Source of the DNA: MFAQ01 sp964429015
Lineage (GTDB): Bacteria; Patescibacteriota; Microgenomatia; UBA1400; MFAQ01
Length of the DNA: 55,201 nt
Assembly: GCA_964429015.1 (NCBI GenBank)
Contig: CAYSAM010000005.1
Coordinates: 1-55,201, forward strand
Direction: 5' to 3'
Position numbers and translations under genes: made by a program. This document shows, in pieces, positions 29,788 through 37,895 of this stretch (the first letter of the stretch is position 1; each line of letters begins with the position of its first letter). The notes below the pieces were generated by a model. It was not told the origin of the DNA. It was given only the letters and a program-made list of their open reading frames with translations, and ran no database searches.

Positions 29788-30285
29788 TTAAGATAGTATG
29801 CGTGGATCTCTTGCGATCATGTCTACAGCAAATTCTCTTGGTAAGTCTATGTGCGAGTTGCTGTGCATTCTGGTGTCGAAACTGTAGGTGATAATCTCAA
29901 AGCCCAAGTTTTTGTTTCGGAATGGGGCAAAGAAAATATCGTTTCTAAACACATTCGGAAATCTAGCGCAGACAACGCTCCAGATATTTTGTTCCTTTCT
30001 GGTGCTTTGATAAAGCTTGTTGCCAAACAGGTCTGGGATTGGGAGTTCTACCCAGGTTGGTTCTGATGAGTGATTTGTAAGGACTACGGCGGCTGTTTTT
30101 GGTGTCATTTCGATGGGGTGCTCGTAAAAGCTTAAGAGTAACTCGGTGACGATTGGGCATGTGTTGAATGAAAAATATTCAAATAGACGCTTGCTTACTT
30201 CAGAAATTATGTCAGGGCGTGATTGTTGGTTTGCGTTCATTTGCAAAGCTCTTTTTCTAGCATCTTGTAGAAGTGTTGAGTTCAT
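29788..30285 (-). CDS. Orphan family member 3 (165 aa)
   Basis: MNSTLLQDARKRALQMNANQ at the start, IVTELLLSFYEHPIEMTPKTAAVVL in the middle, then FPNVFRNDIFFAPFRNKNLG, FEIITYSFDTRM and REFAVDMIARDPR. Shared positions with the 28658 protein include DIxFxPxxNxxxGF and the final FAVxxIA. AGGAG SD; first gene of the pair with 29315. No known family; no signal peptide. Confidence 0.7.
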   Translation of the reverse strand: MNSTLLQDARKRALQMNANQQSRPDIISEVSKRLFEYFSFNTCPIVTELLLSFYEHPIEMTPKTAAVVLTNHSSEPTWVELPIPDLFGNKLYQSTRKEQNIWSVVCARFPNVFRNDIFFAPFRNKNLGFEIITYSFDTRMHSNSHIDLPREFAVDMIARDPRILS

Positions 30286-30432
30286 TTATTCTCCTTGTTT
30301 TTTTTGGAAAAGATCTTTGGGACAGCTGATTTTAACATTTTGGCAAATTGGTGGTTGATCCGCGTATAGATTTGGTGCTATTCTGAATATGCAGGGAAAC
30401 TTGCGCATTGTTAAATACTAAAAATAATTTAC

Positions 30433-31596
30433 ATGAGTATTAAAGATTTGTTCGGATTAGGCAAAAAGAAGCCAGTTGACGAAGTGGAGGTTACACCAGA
30501 AGAGGAAGTAAAGGAGTCGAAGGAAAAGACTGAGGAAGAGAGAGAAACTGCAGTTGTGCCCAAGTCTCGCAAAAAAACTAAAATTAGAGTTGATAAAGCT
30601 GCTTTAAAGAAAATTAATTTGGTAGTGGTGGCTTATTCTCATGTGGAGCGAGATTTTTTCCCCACTCAGGAGGCTTATGAGGCAGAAGTTGAAGTAGAAG
30701 AGCGAGCGGCTGAAGTAGTAGAAAGAATAAAAAAGATGGGTATTCCTGTAAAATCTTTACCAGGTGACCAGTACTTTTTGACCAACTTGTTGGTAGATCA
30801 GCCAGATATTGTTTTGAACTTGGTGGATACCCTAAAAGGCAAGGATCGTTTGCAAACTTCTGTGCCAGCTGCATTGGAACTTTCTAATGTTTTGTATACA
30901 GGTTCTGGTATGGAGGGTTTGGTAATTGGAAACAATAGAAATCTTACCAAAAGACTTTTAATGGCCTATGGAATTCCTACCCCAGCCTTTCAGTTTATTC
31001 GCCGGGCCGGGACTGCAGTTGACGAAACTTTGGGTTTACCTCTTATTGTGAAATTAAACGAGAGTGGTGGAAGTGTAGGAATTGATAATAAAGCCGTAAA
31101 AGAGACCATTAAGGATGCTCAGAAGAAAGTTGATGATATGGTGTCTACTTACAGATTGCCAGTTATTGTAGAGCAGTTTGTTGATGGTCCCGAAATTACA
31201 GTAGTAGTTTTTGATGATGGTACCAAAAAGAGAGTTTACATGGGTCAAAAAGTTTTTAGAACCAAGCCAGATGGTAAACATTTCTTTACTAGTTTTGAGT
31301 CTTATGATGATGCTAAGTCTTACACTTACAAGCACGTAGAGGAGCCTTTGGCAGGGAAGATTGAGCAGCTTGCAGTTAGAGCCTTTAGTGGCTTGGCACA
31401 TAAGGACTATGCGAAGTTTGACGTTAGAGTTGACGATGAAACTAATATTCCTTACTTTACGGACTCTAATCCAAATACGGCATTTGGACCAGATATGGGT
31501 TTACCAATGACCGAAGTATTGGCCATGCATGGAGTGAGTTTTGATGAGGTTTTGGCTGGAATGCTTACTAAGTATGCTAGACAGATAGATAATTAG
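30433..31596 (+). CDS. D-alanine--D-alanine ligase-like ATP-grasp protein
   Basis: 387 residues. A charged Lys/Glu N-terminal extension (about 1-55) precedes a pre-ATP-grasp domain (INLVVVAYSHVERDFFPTQE, PDIVLNLVDTLKG). The ATP-grasp part has NRNLTKRLLMAYGIPTP, LPLIVKLNESGGSVGI, PVIVEQFVDGPEITVVVF, and the metal-binding end KFDVRVDDETNIPYFTDSNPN. Relatives ligate D-Ala-D-Ala or similar carboxylate-amine pairs. The extension and divergence make the substrate uncertain. No SD; TTGATC-18 nt-TATTCT at 30355-30384 may be its promoter. Confidence 0.82.
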   Translation: MSIKDLFGLGKKKPVDEVEVTPEEEVKESKEKTEEERETAVVPKSRKKTKIRVDKAALKKINLVVVAYSHVERDFFPTQEAYEAEVEVEERAAEVVERIKKMGIPVKSLPGDQYFLTNLLVDQPDIVLNLVDTLKGKDRLQTSVPAALELSNVLYTGSGMEGLVIGNNRNLTKRLLMAYGIPTPAFQFIRRAGTAVDETLGLPLIVKLNESGGSVGIDNKAVKETIKDAQKKVDDMVSTYRLPVIVEQFVDGPEITVVVFDDGTKKRVYMGQKVFRTKPDGKHFFTSFESYDDAKSYTYKHVEEPLAGKIEQLAVRAFSGLAHKDYAKFDVRVDDETNIPYFTDSNPNTAFGPDMGLPMTEVLAMHGVSFDEVLAGMLTKYARQIDN

Positions 31597-31625
31597 ATCG
31601 TAGATCGTAGATGGTTGATGGTAGA
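31594..31625. repeat. Short heptamer array
   Basis: TAGATCG, TAGATCG, TAGATGG, TTGATGG in 7-nt phase, starting at the stop codon of the ATP-grasp gene. Confidence 0.75.
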
Positions 31626-31626
31626 T

Positions 31627-31655
31627 AAAAAAGACCTGCTGGGAGCAGGTCTTTT
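31627..31655. terminator. Intrinsic terminator, likely bidirectional
   Basis: AAGACCTGCT/AGCAGGTCTT with GGG loop; A-run and T-run flank it, best for the minus-strand 31659 gene. Confidence 0.88.
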
Positions 31656-31658
31656 GAC

Positions 31659-31970
31659 TTAGAGAACACTGAATGTAAGACTGTGGGTTAGCATAGGGCT
31701 AACGTGAGGGATGTAGTTTGTTCCCACATGGATTACCGCCCCATTCTCGTCGTTGCCGTCAATCCCGTAGATTTGGAAATAGGCAATTTCTGATGGGAAG
31801 GCTTTGCGGTGGGTGTCGATATTTTTCAAAACTTCTGCTGTTTCAGCAGCATTTTTGGTTGCAATTCGATAAAGAAATTTCGCCTTTTGCTTGTCGGTGT
31901 AGCTTTTTAGTTCGTTACCAGGGAAAAACACTGCCACCAATTGTCTTACGTTCGAATTTGAAATGTCCAA
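31659..31970 (-). CDS. Soluble protein of unknown function (103 aa), TTG start
   Basis: TTG 31970 is chosen because AAAGGAG lies 6 nt upstream; the longer frame to 32009 reads through that SD. Sequence: DISNSNVRQLVAVFFPGNEL, KAKFLYRIATKNAAETAEVLKN, then ENGAVIHVGTNYIPHVSP. No recognised family. Single-gene unit. Confidence 0.6.
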   Translation of the reverse strand: MDISNSNVRQLVAVFFPGNELKSYTDKQKAKFLYRIATKNAAETAEVLKNIDTHRKAFPSEIAYFQIYGIDGNDENGAVIHVGTNYIPHVSPMLTHSLTFSVL

Positions 31971-32025
31971 ATCATGCTCCTTTAAAATGAGATGGTGATA
32001 TTTTATCACTAGAGCTGTATTTTAC

Positions 32026-32053
32026 AAAAAACCCGCTATTTAGCGGGTTTTTT
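32026..32053. terminator. Bidirectional intrinsic terminator
   Basis: AACCCGCTA/TAGCGGGTT with 2-nt spacer and T-runs on both strands; ends rpmG on the minus strand. Confidence 0.88.
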
Positions 32054-32073
32054 GGGGTTAAACTGAAGTTTTG

Positions 32074-32247
32074 TTACTTAAGTTTACTTACTTCTTTATG
32101 CTCTGTGTGCTCGCGGCAAGTACGACAGTACTTACTAATAGTTAGTTTCTCGGGAGTGTTGGTTTTGTTGCGTTCGGAAATGTAGTTGAAGTGTCCGCAT
32201 TTGCTACATTTTAAGCCGAAGTGTTGTCTGGGTCCTTTTTTTGCCAT
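32074..32247 (-). CDS. rpmG: 50S ribosomal protein L33
   Basis: 57 residues. It begins MAKKGPRQHFGLKCSKCGHF and continues NYISERNKTNTPEKLTISKYC. It has two CxxC pairs (CSKC, CRTC), the zinc-binding form of L33. It binds near the ribosomal E site. No SD. Lies between a terminator and tRNA-Thr, where secE-linked rpmG is found in many genomes; here it has moved away from secE. Confidence 0.95.
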   Translation of the reverse strand: MAKKGPRQHFGLKCSKCGHFNYISERNKTNTPEKLTISKYCRTCREHTEHKEVSKLK

Positions 32248-32267
32248 ATCGAGGGTTATTTTAGCAC

Positions 32268-32298
32268 AGATCGTAGATCGTAGGTAATAGATGGTAGA
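32268..32298. repeat. Short heptamer array
   Basis: AGATCGT, AGATCGT, AGGTAAT, AGATGGT in 7-nt phase, between rpmG and tRNA-Thr. Confidence 0.7.
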
Positions 32299-32300
32299 TT

Positions 32301-32377
32301 TGGAGCCACCTCTGGGATTCGGACCCAGGACCTCCTCTTTACAAAAGAGGCGCTCTAACCAACTGAGCTAAGGTGGC
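32301..32377 (-). tRNA. tRNA-Thr (anticodon TGT)
   Basis: Minus strand cloverleaf: acceptor GCCACCT/AGGTGGC, D arm GCTC..GAGC, anticodon stem CCTCT/AGAGG with loop TTTGTAA (TGT), T stem CTGGG/CCCAG, discriminator T and encoded CCA. Confidence 0.95.
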
Positions 32378-32482
32378 TTGGTTATTATTTTATCAAGAAA
32401 CTAGGTATATGCGCTGCTGATTTTTTTGGTGGTAAAATAGGCGATGTAAAGCACGTTTTTTTTAAAAAAAAGAGGAGTTTAA

Positions 32483-33028
32483 ATGATTAAGAGAGCAGTT
32501 ATTACTTTGCAAGATGATCAGACACATGGACCAAGAGCTGTTTGGGCTTCGCTACCCAATGGCTTTGCCTACAACACACCAAAAGCAGGAGACGTAAGCA
32601 GTACAGTCACGGGAGAAGTTGTGGCGCATATTGGTTTTGTAAGTTTAAACACTTACTGGGTGGTGGCCAATAAAAGTAATTCGGTAGGCGTTCAAACATT
32701 TATCGCTGCTTATGAACTGAAAAATAAGACTCGTTTTGAAGTTGTTCCAACAAAAATGTTGTATTTAGATCTTGCTGACGTACCAGATACAAATCTTGAA
32801 ATGTTAAAGAGATCTGTACCGCCGGATTATAAAGTTAAACGTATCTTTTCGGCCGCTGGAGATCCTGAAACATTCTTAGTGACTATTTTGTATAACGAGA
32901 AAGACGAAGAAGTGGCAGTTGTTCGATTGATTGAAGGTCGTTTTGAATTTGAGTATGAAGTCAACGCCTTATCGGCAAACCATTTTGAGGGTTGGTTGAA
33001 AGAATATCGTTCGGTTACTACAAAGTAA
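32483..33028 (+). CDS. Soluble protein of unknown function (181 aa)
   Basis: AGAGGAG precedes the ATG. Sequence MIKRAVITLQDDQTHGPRAV, THEN beta-rich GEVVAHIGFVSLNTYWVVANK and FLVTILYNEKDEEVAVVRLIEG. No signal peptide or known motif. Single-gene unit with terminator 33035-33063. Confidence 0.65.
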   Translation: MIKRAVITLQDDQTHGPRAVWASLPNGFAYNTPKAGDVSSTVTGEVVAHIGFVSLNTYWVVANKSNSVGVQTFIAAYELKNKTRFEVVPTKMLYLDLADVPDTNLEMLKRSVPPDYKVKRIFSAAGDPETFLVTILYNEKDEEVAVVRLIEGRFEFEYEVNALSANHFEGWLKEYRSVTTK

Positions 33029-33034
33029 GCTTAC

Positions 33035-33063
33035 AAGACGGGCACAATGACCCGTCTTTTTTG
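33035..33063 (+). terminator. Intrinsic terminator
   Basis: AAGACGGG/CCCGTCTT with 8-nt loop, T-run. Confidence 0.92.
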
Positions 33064-33157
33064 TGGGTTTAACGAAACAGTATTAGTCTGACCTAGTTGC
33101 AAAACCTTAAAAGTTGTTACACAATGAGTTATTGGTAAAAATATTTTATTAGATTAA

Positions 33158-34267
33158 ATGAAGCTGCCCAAACTGCCCAGGAGGACGCAAAAAAAAGTGT
33201 TGGTTTTTTCTTTGGTTTTTGCCTTTGTGTCTTTGACTGTTTTACCTGTTTATCTTTTTAAGGCCAAGGCAGGTTCATTAACCGCCAGAAAACTAACCAT
33301 TTCAGATTCTCGCTCAGCTGGTACTAGTGTTACATATGACTTCGCCTTTACTACAAGTGTAACTACATCTATTAAACAAATAGATATTCAAATTTGTGAT
33401 GCGGCATCTGGAACTTGTAATGCTCCTACGGGTTTTGCTTCTGGGACTCCTACTTTGGGAAGTGACAACATTGCTGGTACAGGAAGAACCACAACAGCTC
33501 CAACTGCAAATGCGTTTAGAGTTGTAGTTACTTCACCTTCTACCCAATCTACTCAAGCAGTTACCATGAGTTTTACGGGGGTAACCAATCCATCCACTGC
33601 TGATACCACCTCTTATGCCAGAATTACAACATATTCTGATACTGGTTCTACGGTTATTGATGGTCCCGATGCGGTTGCTTTTGCAGTGTTAGATTCTACT
33701 TCGATTGCTGTGTCTGCTACAGTTGATCCCACTCTTACTTTTAGTATTGCTGCTGTTACTTCTGGTGGTTCAGTGAATGGCGCTACTGCAAATATTACAA
33801 CTACAACCACAACTGTTCCGTTTAGCACACTAACTTCTGGCTCTACAAAAATTGGAGCACACGATATAACCATAACTACCAACGCTACTAGTGGTTACAC
33901 CACAACTGTAAAGGCAACCGCTTCGCCACCTTTAGTAAGTGGGTCAAACAATATAGATGAGTTTACTGGTACTAATGCTACTCCTACTACTTGGTCTTCA
34001 CCTGCTGGTTCTAGTAACTCTGTTAACACTGGGTTTTTTGGTTACACTACAAACGATGCTACACTTGGTACTGGTACTGCAGCTCGTTTTACCTCTGGCG
34101 GACCAAAATGGGCTGGGACAACAACAGCCCCTTTGGAGGTAGCGTATTCGGCGACAGGTGCAAGTTCGGAAACTACTAGAGTTGGTTGGCAAGCAGAAGT
34201 AAACGCCTTGCAGGCAGCTGGTGCATATACAGGTACTGTAATTTTGGTTACCACACCTACATATTGA
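33158..34267 (+). CDS. Secreted Ser/Thr-rich beta surface protein (WxL-like role), module A
   Basis: 369 residues. Signal peptide (about 12-38, ending LFKAKAG). The exported part is Thr/Ser/Ala-rich and beta-stranded. The C-terminal block (about 255-369) contains TPTTWSS, FFGYTTNDATLG, KWAG, VGWQAEVNALQAAGAYTGTV. It aligns with the end of the 37896-39169 protein (TPTTWSG, GFGYTTDDSDLVG, KFAG, TINYRVTATSTTPAGSYQNK). The pairing with an Ig-like membrane partner 5 nt downstream recalls WxL proteins and their DUF916-type partners, but the strict WxL motif is absent. No SD. Confidence 0.75.
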   Translation: MKLPKLPRRTQKKVLVFSLVFAFVSLTVLPVYLFKAKAGSLTARKLTISDSRSAGTSVTYDFAFTTSVTTSIKQIDIQICDAASGTCNAPTGFASGTPTLGSDNIAGTGRTTTAPTANAFRVVVTSPSTQSTQAVTMSFTGVTNPSTADTTSYARITTYSDTGSTVIDGPDAVAFAVLDSTSIAVSATVDPTLTFSIAAVTSGGSVNGATANITTTTTTVPFSTLTSGSTKIGAHDITITTNATSGYTTTVKATASPPLVSGSNNIDEFTGTNATPTTWSSPAGSSNSVNTGFFGYTTNDATLGTGTAARFTSGGPKWAGTTTAPLEVAYSATGASSETTRVGWQAEVNALQAAGAYTGTVILVTTPTY

Positions 34268-34272
34268 TTTCC

Positions 34273-35208
34273 ATGAGGAAGAGCTTTATTTTTTTTCGCA
34301 AAAGTAAAAATTTTGTTGTATGGCTATTGATAGCAGGACTAGCTACTTCCTTGTTTGTAAGTTTTGGTTTGGCCAAAGATTCTGTTGATGCTCAATCGTT
34401 AGAGGTTTCTCCACCTTCGCAAGAAGTAAAGGCAGACCCAGGTCAACAGTTAACAATTAAAGCAAAACTAAGAAATAAAAGTTTTTCTTCGGTAAATATT
34501 AAAGTCCGAATCGAAGACTTTACGGCTACCGGTCAGGAAGGGCAAGTAGCGCTTCTTGAGAAAAATGATGACTCCTTGAAATCTTGGTCTTTGTTGTCTA
34601 CAGAGAACTTTTCTTTAAAACCCAATGAAGTAAAAGAGGTTGTCGCGCTAATTAATGTTCCAGAAACCGTGGCAGGTGGGCAGTATGGCTCATTTGTGTT
34701 TTCAATTGTTAATCCGGAAAATGTTCCTGGTTCTGCAGCTATTTCTCAAGAAATTGCTAGTTTGTTTTTGATTAGAGTCAGAGGAGAAGAAAGAGAATCC
34801 TTAATTTTGTCTGACTTTATTATTCCAAAGTTTATGGAATTTGGCCCTGTACCAATGCAGCTTAAGTTTAAAAATTCTGGTAATGTCCACATTAAGCCAT
34901 TTGGTTTGATAAATGTGCGAAATATATTTGGTAAAACAGTTGGTGATGTGGTGATAAAGGGAGAAACAAACATTTTACCTGGTGCCACCAGAGTGGTGAG
35001 AGCCTCTGTAGACAAAAAGTTCTTATTTGGTTTTTATACGGCGGAGGCGTTACTAAACTACGGAGTAAAAAATGAAAGCTTGTCTTCTATTTCTACATTT
35101 TTTGTTTTTCCAGTAAGAATTGTGGTTTTAGTGTTAGTGATTGTTTTGGTTTTGTACAAAGCCCGAAAGAGATTAAAGAGAGCTTTTGAGGCCTTGGCAG
35201 GTAAATGA
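34273..35208 (+). CDS. DUF916-like membrane-anchored Ig-like protein, module A
   Basis: 311 residues from ATG 34273. Signal peptide (about 12-40). First beta domain begins LEVSPPSQEVKADPGQQLTI and contains KPNEVKEVVALINVP and GGQYGSFVFSIV; the second has FKNSGNVHIKPFGLINVRN and LPGATRVVRASV. A C-terminal membrane helix (about 275-295) and a Lys/Arg tail follow. This two-domain plus anchor plan matches WxL-interacting (DUF916/DUF3324) proteins, which hold surface proteins near the membrane. Homology inferred by layout. Overlaps the next gene by 4 nt. Confidence 0.72.
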   Translation: MRKSFIFFRKSKNFVVWLLIAGLATSLFVSFGLAKDSVDAQSLEVSPPSQEVKADPGQQLTIKAKLRNKSFSSVNIKVRIEDFTATGQEGQVALLEKNDDSLKSWSLLSTENFSLKPNEVKEVVALINVPETVAGGQYGSFVFSIVNPENVPGSAAISQEIASLFLIRVRGEERESLILSDFIIPKFMEFGPVPMQLKFKNSGNVHIKPFGLINVRNIFGKTVGDVVIKGETNILPGATRVVRASVDKKFLFGFYTAEALLNYGVKNESLSSISTFFVFPVRIVVLVLVIVLVLYKARKRLKRAFEALAGK

Positions 35209-35600
35209 AGAAAGTAATTATTTTAATGGTGACTTTTTCTTTGGGTTATTTGGCCCATTTTTTTGTTTCTCGTATGGGTTACGAAAAAATAGACGTGGCT
35301 ACAATAATAGATAATCCAAAAGTAGAACCGCTTAGTGGTAACGATACTTTTGTGACGTATGTAGATTTTGATGGAAAAAATTTTTCTGTGCCGCAAGTAG
35401 TTATTAAAAAAGGGGACTATTTGGCTTTGACCAATACAAGTGATAATTTGCAGATGTGGCTAGTATCAACAGTATCTGCAATGACAACGGTAAGAGGTTA
35501 TGCTATGGGTGAGAGGCTGCAGACTATTTTAGATGATGTTGGTGTGTATATTGTAGGAGAAAAGAATAGCGGCTCAAAACTAAAAGTAAAAGTAGATTAG
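35205..35600 (+). CDS. Membrane-anchored cupredoxin-like beta protein (131 aa)
   Basis: N-terminal anchor (about 4-22), then NDTFVTYVDFDGKNFSVPQV, VIKKGDYLALTNTSDNLQMW and a C-terminal strand (VGVYIVGEKNSGSKLKVKVD). The pattern resembles cupredoxin-fold domains, but the His/Cys copper ligands are not visible, so a structural role is likelier. Its ATG overlaps the stop of the DUF916-like gene. Its stop abuts the stop of the convergent gene at 35601 with no spacer. Confidence 0.6.
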   Translation: MKKVIILMVTFSLGYLAHFFVSRMGYEKIDVATIIDNPKVEPLSGNDTFVTYVDFDGKNFSVPQVVIKKGDYLALTNTSDNLQMWLVSTVSAMTTVRGYAMGERLQTILDDVGVYIVGEKNSGSKLKVKVD

Positions 35601-36950
35601 TTAGTAGCCACGAGTAATCATCATAATTGGATAGCTATCGTTTGGGTATAAAAGATTTGCGGTGTAGCTGCCATATGTGTATTGCAAAACCTCATCTAGA
35701 TGGTTTCTGGTGCCCGACTGGAGACTGAAAAGGGTAGACCCTAAAGAGTTGGTGCTGGTAAATAGAATAGTTTTACTTAGATCATTGTTAATGATAGATT
35801 TTAGGCCTATTTGTTCTTTTACTAACGCTGATACATTCACATCTATTTGGTCACCTAGATAGTAAAAGTTTCTTGGTCGGTGACTTAAGTAGTAGCAGTA
35901 GAGAAGGCAAAGAGTGCAGACGGTAAGGAAAACAGCTTTGAATTTTTTGTTTTTGGCAAAAACAAAAACGAGTAAAAAAGTACCTACAATAATTAAAGGG
36001 TATAGACCAAAATGATAAAAGGTAATTGTTTTTACTGGGCTTGGTACAAAGGTTTTTTGCGTTGACTGCTGATCACCCAGGAGAAGATCAGCTCTAAACT
36101 TGCCAATTAGGTAGTGGGGGCTAGAAAAGTAGAAGCTTAAATCGATATTTTTGTTGGGTCGGAGAGTGTCTTTTTGAGGGTTTAAAGAATAAACTTTGAT
36201 GGGGTTATTTTTTTGATTTAATACTTGAATTGAACCTAAAAAAACTGAGGAAATATTACCCTCATTTTTTAAAGAAAGATCAATTTTTGTTTGTTGGTTG
36301 TAAAGTGAGTATTTGGTTTTTAAAAATTCCGGTACTATTTTAGAAAAAAGTTTGGTGACTTGAGGTATTGGTTTTGAAGGTAGTTTGGGGATTGGTTTGG
36401 TTTTTGGGGAAGCTGTTGCGGTGGTAGTTTGGCTTGTGGAGCTAGTGCTACTACTAGAGCCAGACGAACTAGATGAGCTGCTGGATGAGCCACTATCTTC
36501 TTCGATTGGTGTAGAGCTTACCTGAAAAGTGATTGGAATAGCGAGAACTGTGGCTGGATCAGCAGATTCGGCATCTACAAATGGGATATCGGAAAAAGCA
36601 ACAGCTTGATAGTACTCACCGGCTGTGATATTGGTAGGGATGGTGACGGTAAAATTTATTTTTGTGGTTCCAGAGTTGTTTATGGCGTAAGAACTTTCTG
36701 CAAAAGATAGCCAAGAACTGGTGCTGTAGCTAGAACTTGTTGGAAAACTAAAACCTAGTGGATAAACTGTTAAGCTTGGAGTGCTGGTTTCGAGGTTTAC
36801 ACTGGCGTCGTAGGTTTTGCCTGGTTCACCTGTAATAGTAACTAGTTCTTCATCGCTTGTTATGTTGAAGCTGTTAGTAAAGGCCTGGACTGGAAAAGGC
36901 AATATTAAAAGAACGAGAGAAATAAAAAATATTTTTTTATTTATTTTCAT
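35601..36950 (-). CDS. Secreted Ser-rich DUF916-like surface protein with internal membrane helices
   Basis: 449 residues. Signal peptide (6-23). First beta domain with SFNITSDEELVTITGEPGKTYDASV and TVTIPTNITAGEYYQAVAFSD, then a long Ser/Thr linker (about 152-180). The second beta domain holds IDLSLKNEGNISSVFLGSIQVLN. Membrane segments lie at about 315-335 and 343-360. The C-terminal tail (365-449) would be exported if both helices span. It overlaps the preceding gene by 4 nt (ATGA) and so belongs to module B. Confidence 0.7.
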   Translation of the reverse strand: MKINKKIFFISLVLLILPFPVQAFTNSFNITSDEELVTITGEPGKTYDASVNLETSTPSLTVYPLGFSFPTSSSYSTSSWLSFAESSYAINNSGTTKINFTVTIPTNITAGEYYQAVAFSDIPFVDAESADPATVLAIPITFQVSSTPIEEDSGSSSSSSSSSGSSSSTSSTSQTTTATASPKTKPIPKLPSKPIPQVTKLFSKIVPEFLKTKYSLYNQQTKIDLSLKNEGNISSVFLGSIQVLNQKNNPIKVYSLNPQKDTLRPNKNIDLSFYFSSPHYLIGKFRADLLLGDQQSTQKTFVPSPVKTITFYHFGLYPLIIVGTFLLVFVFAKNKKFKAVFLTVCTLCLLYCYYLSHRPRNFYYLGDQIDVNVSALVKEQIGLKSIINNDLSKTILFTSTNSLGSTLFSLQSGTRNHLDEVLQYTYGSYTANLLYPNDSYPIMMITRGY

Positions 36951-37795
36951 TGGTCGGATTTAAATAAAAGTTTTATGGCTTTGATGACGCGTTTAAAGTG
37001 ACGTAAGAGGTAAAAAGTAAGTATGAATGAGGCCGTATAAATACTAAGTTGTTTAATTGGGAAGCCAAAAAAGTAACTACTGCTAGTTATTTTTTGGTCG
37101 TTACCTAGTGAGGTTTTTAGGGATATGGTGTAAAAAACGCCAGTATGGTTTTTGAGATCTAAATTCTTTTCCCAGCGGCGAACTTTGCCCGGGAGAACTG
37201 TTTTTTCTTCAAAATCTAGGTTTTCTGTTTTGCCAAAAAAGGGCTTAATGCTTAATTGGGGCTGTGCGGTAAAAAAGTTGAGCCCCGTATTTTTTAGGCG
37301 CAGAGTAACTTTTGGCGAGTCGTTTTGGAAAAACTTTTTATTTAAACTAAAGTCTAGTATTTCGGCTTGGCTTTGAATTGCTGTGGTACCGATGTTGGCG
37401 AGAGCCAAGGCACCAATTTTGGCATTTATTTGACTATTATCTGCCGATTCGAGTGGAGTAATGAGTGGAGTAAAAAAGATTATGGCGTAGTAGCCACCAA
37501 AGGGTACTTCGGAGGGAACGTTGATGGTAACCAAAAATTTTTCGGAACTATTGGCGGGGATAATGGTGTCTGCTTTATCCAAATTAATCCATTTTGTGAG
37601 TGGTGAGTTGACAACTTCACCTGTTACTTTGTAACCGTTTTCTTCGTCGTTGGCGTCAAAACCTTCTATGGTTGCTTTTAGGGGTAGGGGTGAATTAAGA
37701 AGGTTGTCAACAGTAATTACTTGTTCTGTTTTTTTGCCTGGTGAGAGTTCTAGTTTGAGAATGACAGGGGATATGCGAAGAGTTTCGGCGTGGAC
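36947..37795 (-). CDS. DUF916-like membrane-anchored Ig-like protein, module B (5' end in gap)
   Basis: About 283 residues visible; the first bases after the gap encode VHAETLRISPVIL, the end of a signal peptide. Two beta domains (GKKTEQVITVDNLLNSPLP, PSEVPFGGYYAIIFFTP; then TLRLKNTGLNFFTAQPQLSI) and a C-terminal helix (about residues 242-262) with basic tail mirror the 34273 protein. The start codon is hidden by the N run. Same order as module A: surface protein, then this partner. Confidence 0.72.
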   Translation of the reverse strand, partial: VHAETLRISPVILKLELSPGKKTEQVITVDNLLNSPLPLKATIEGFDANDEENGYKVTGEVVNSPLTKWINLDKADTIIPANSSEKFLVTINVPSEVPFGGYYAIIFFTPLITPLESADNSQINAKIGALALANIGTTAIQSQAEILDFSLNKKFFQNDSPKVTLRLKNTGLNFFTAQPQLSIKPFFGKTENLDFEEKTVLPGKVRRWEKNLDLKNHTGVFYTISLKTSLGNDQKITSSSYFFGFPIKQLSIYTASFILTFYLLRHFKRVIKAIKLLFKSDQ

Positions 37796-37895
37796 NNNNN
37801 NNNNNNNNNNNNNNNNNNNNNNNNNNNNNNNNNNNNNNNNNNNNNNNNNNNNNNNNNNNNNNNNNNNNNNNNNNNNNNNNNNNNNNNNNNNNNNN
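37796..37895. other. Assembly gap (100 N)
   Basis: A run of exactly 100 N, the conventional placeholder for a gap of unknown size. It hides the C-terminus of the 37896 gene and the N-terminus of the 36947 gene. Confidence 0.98.
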
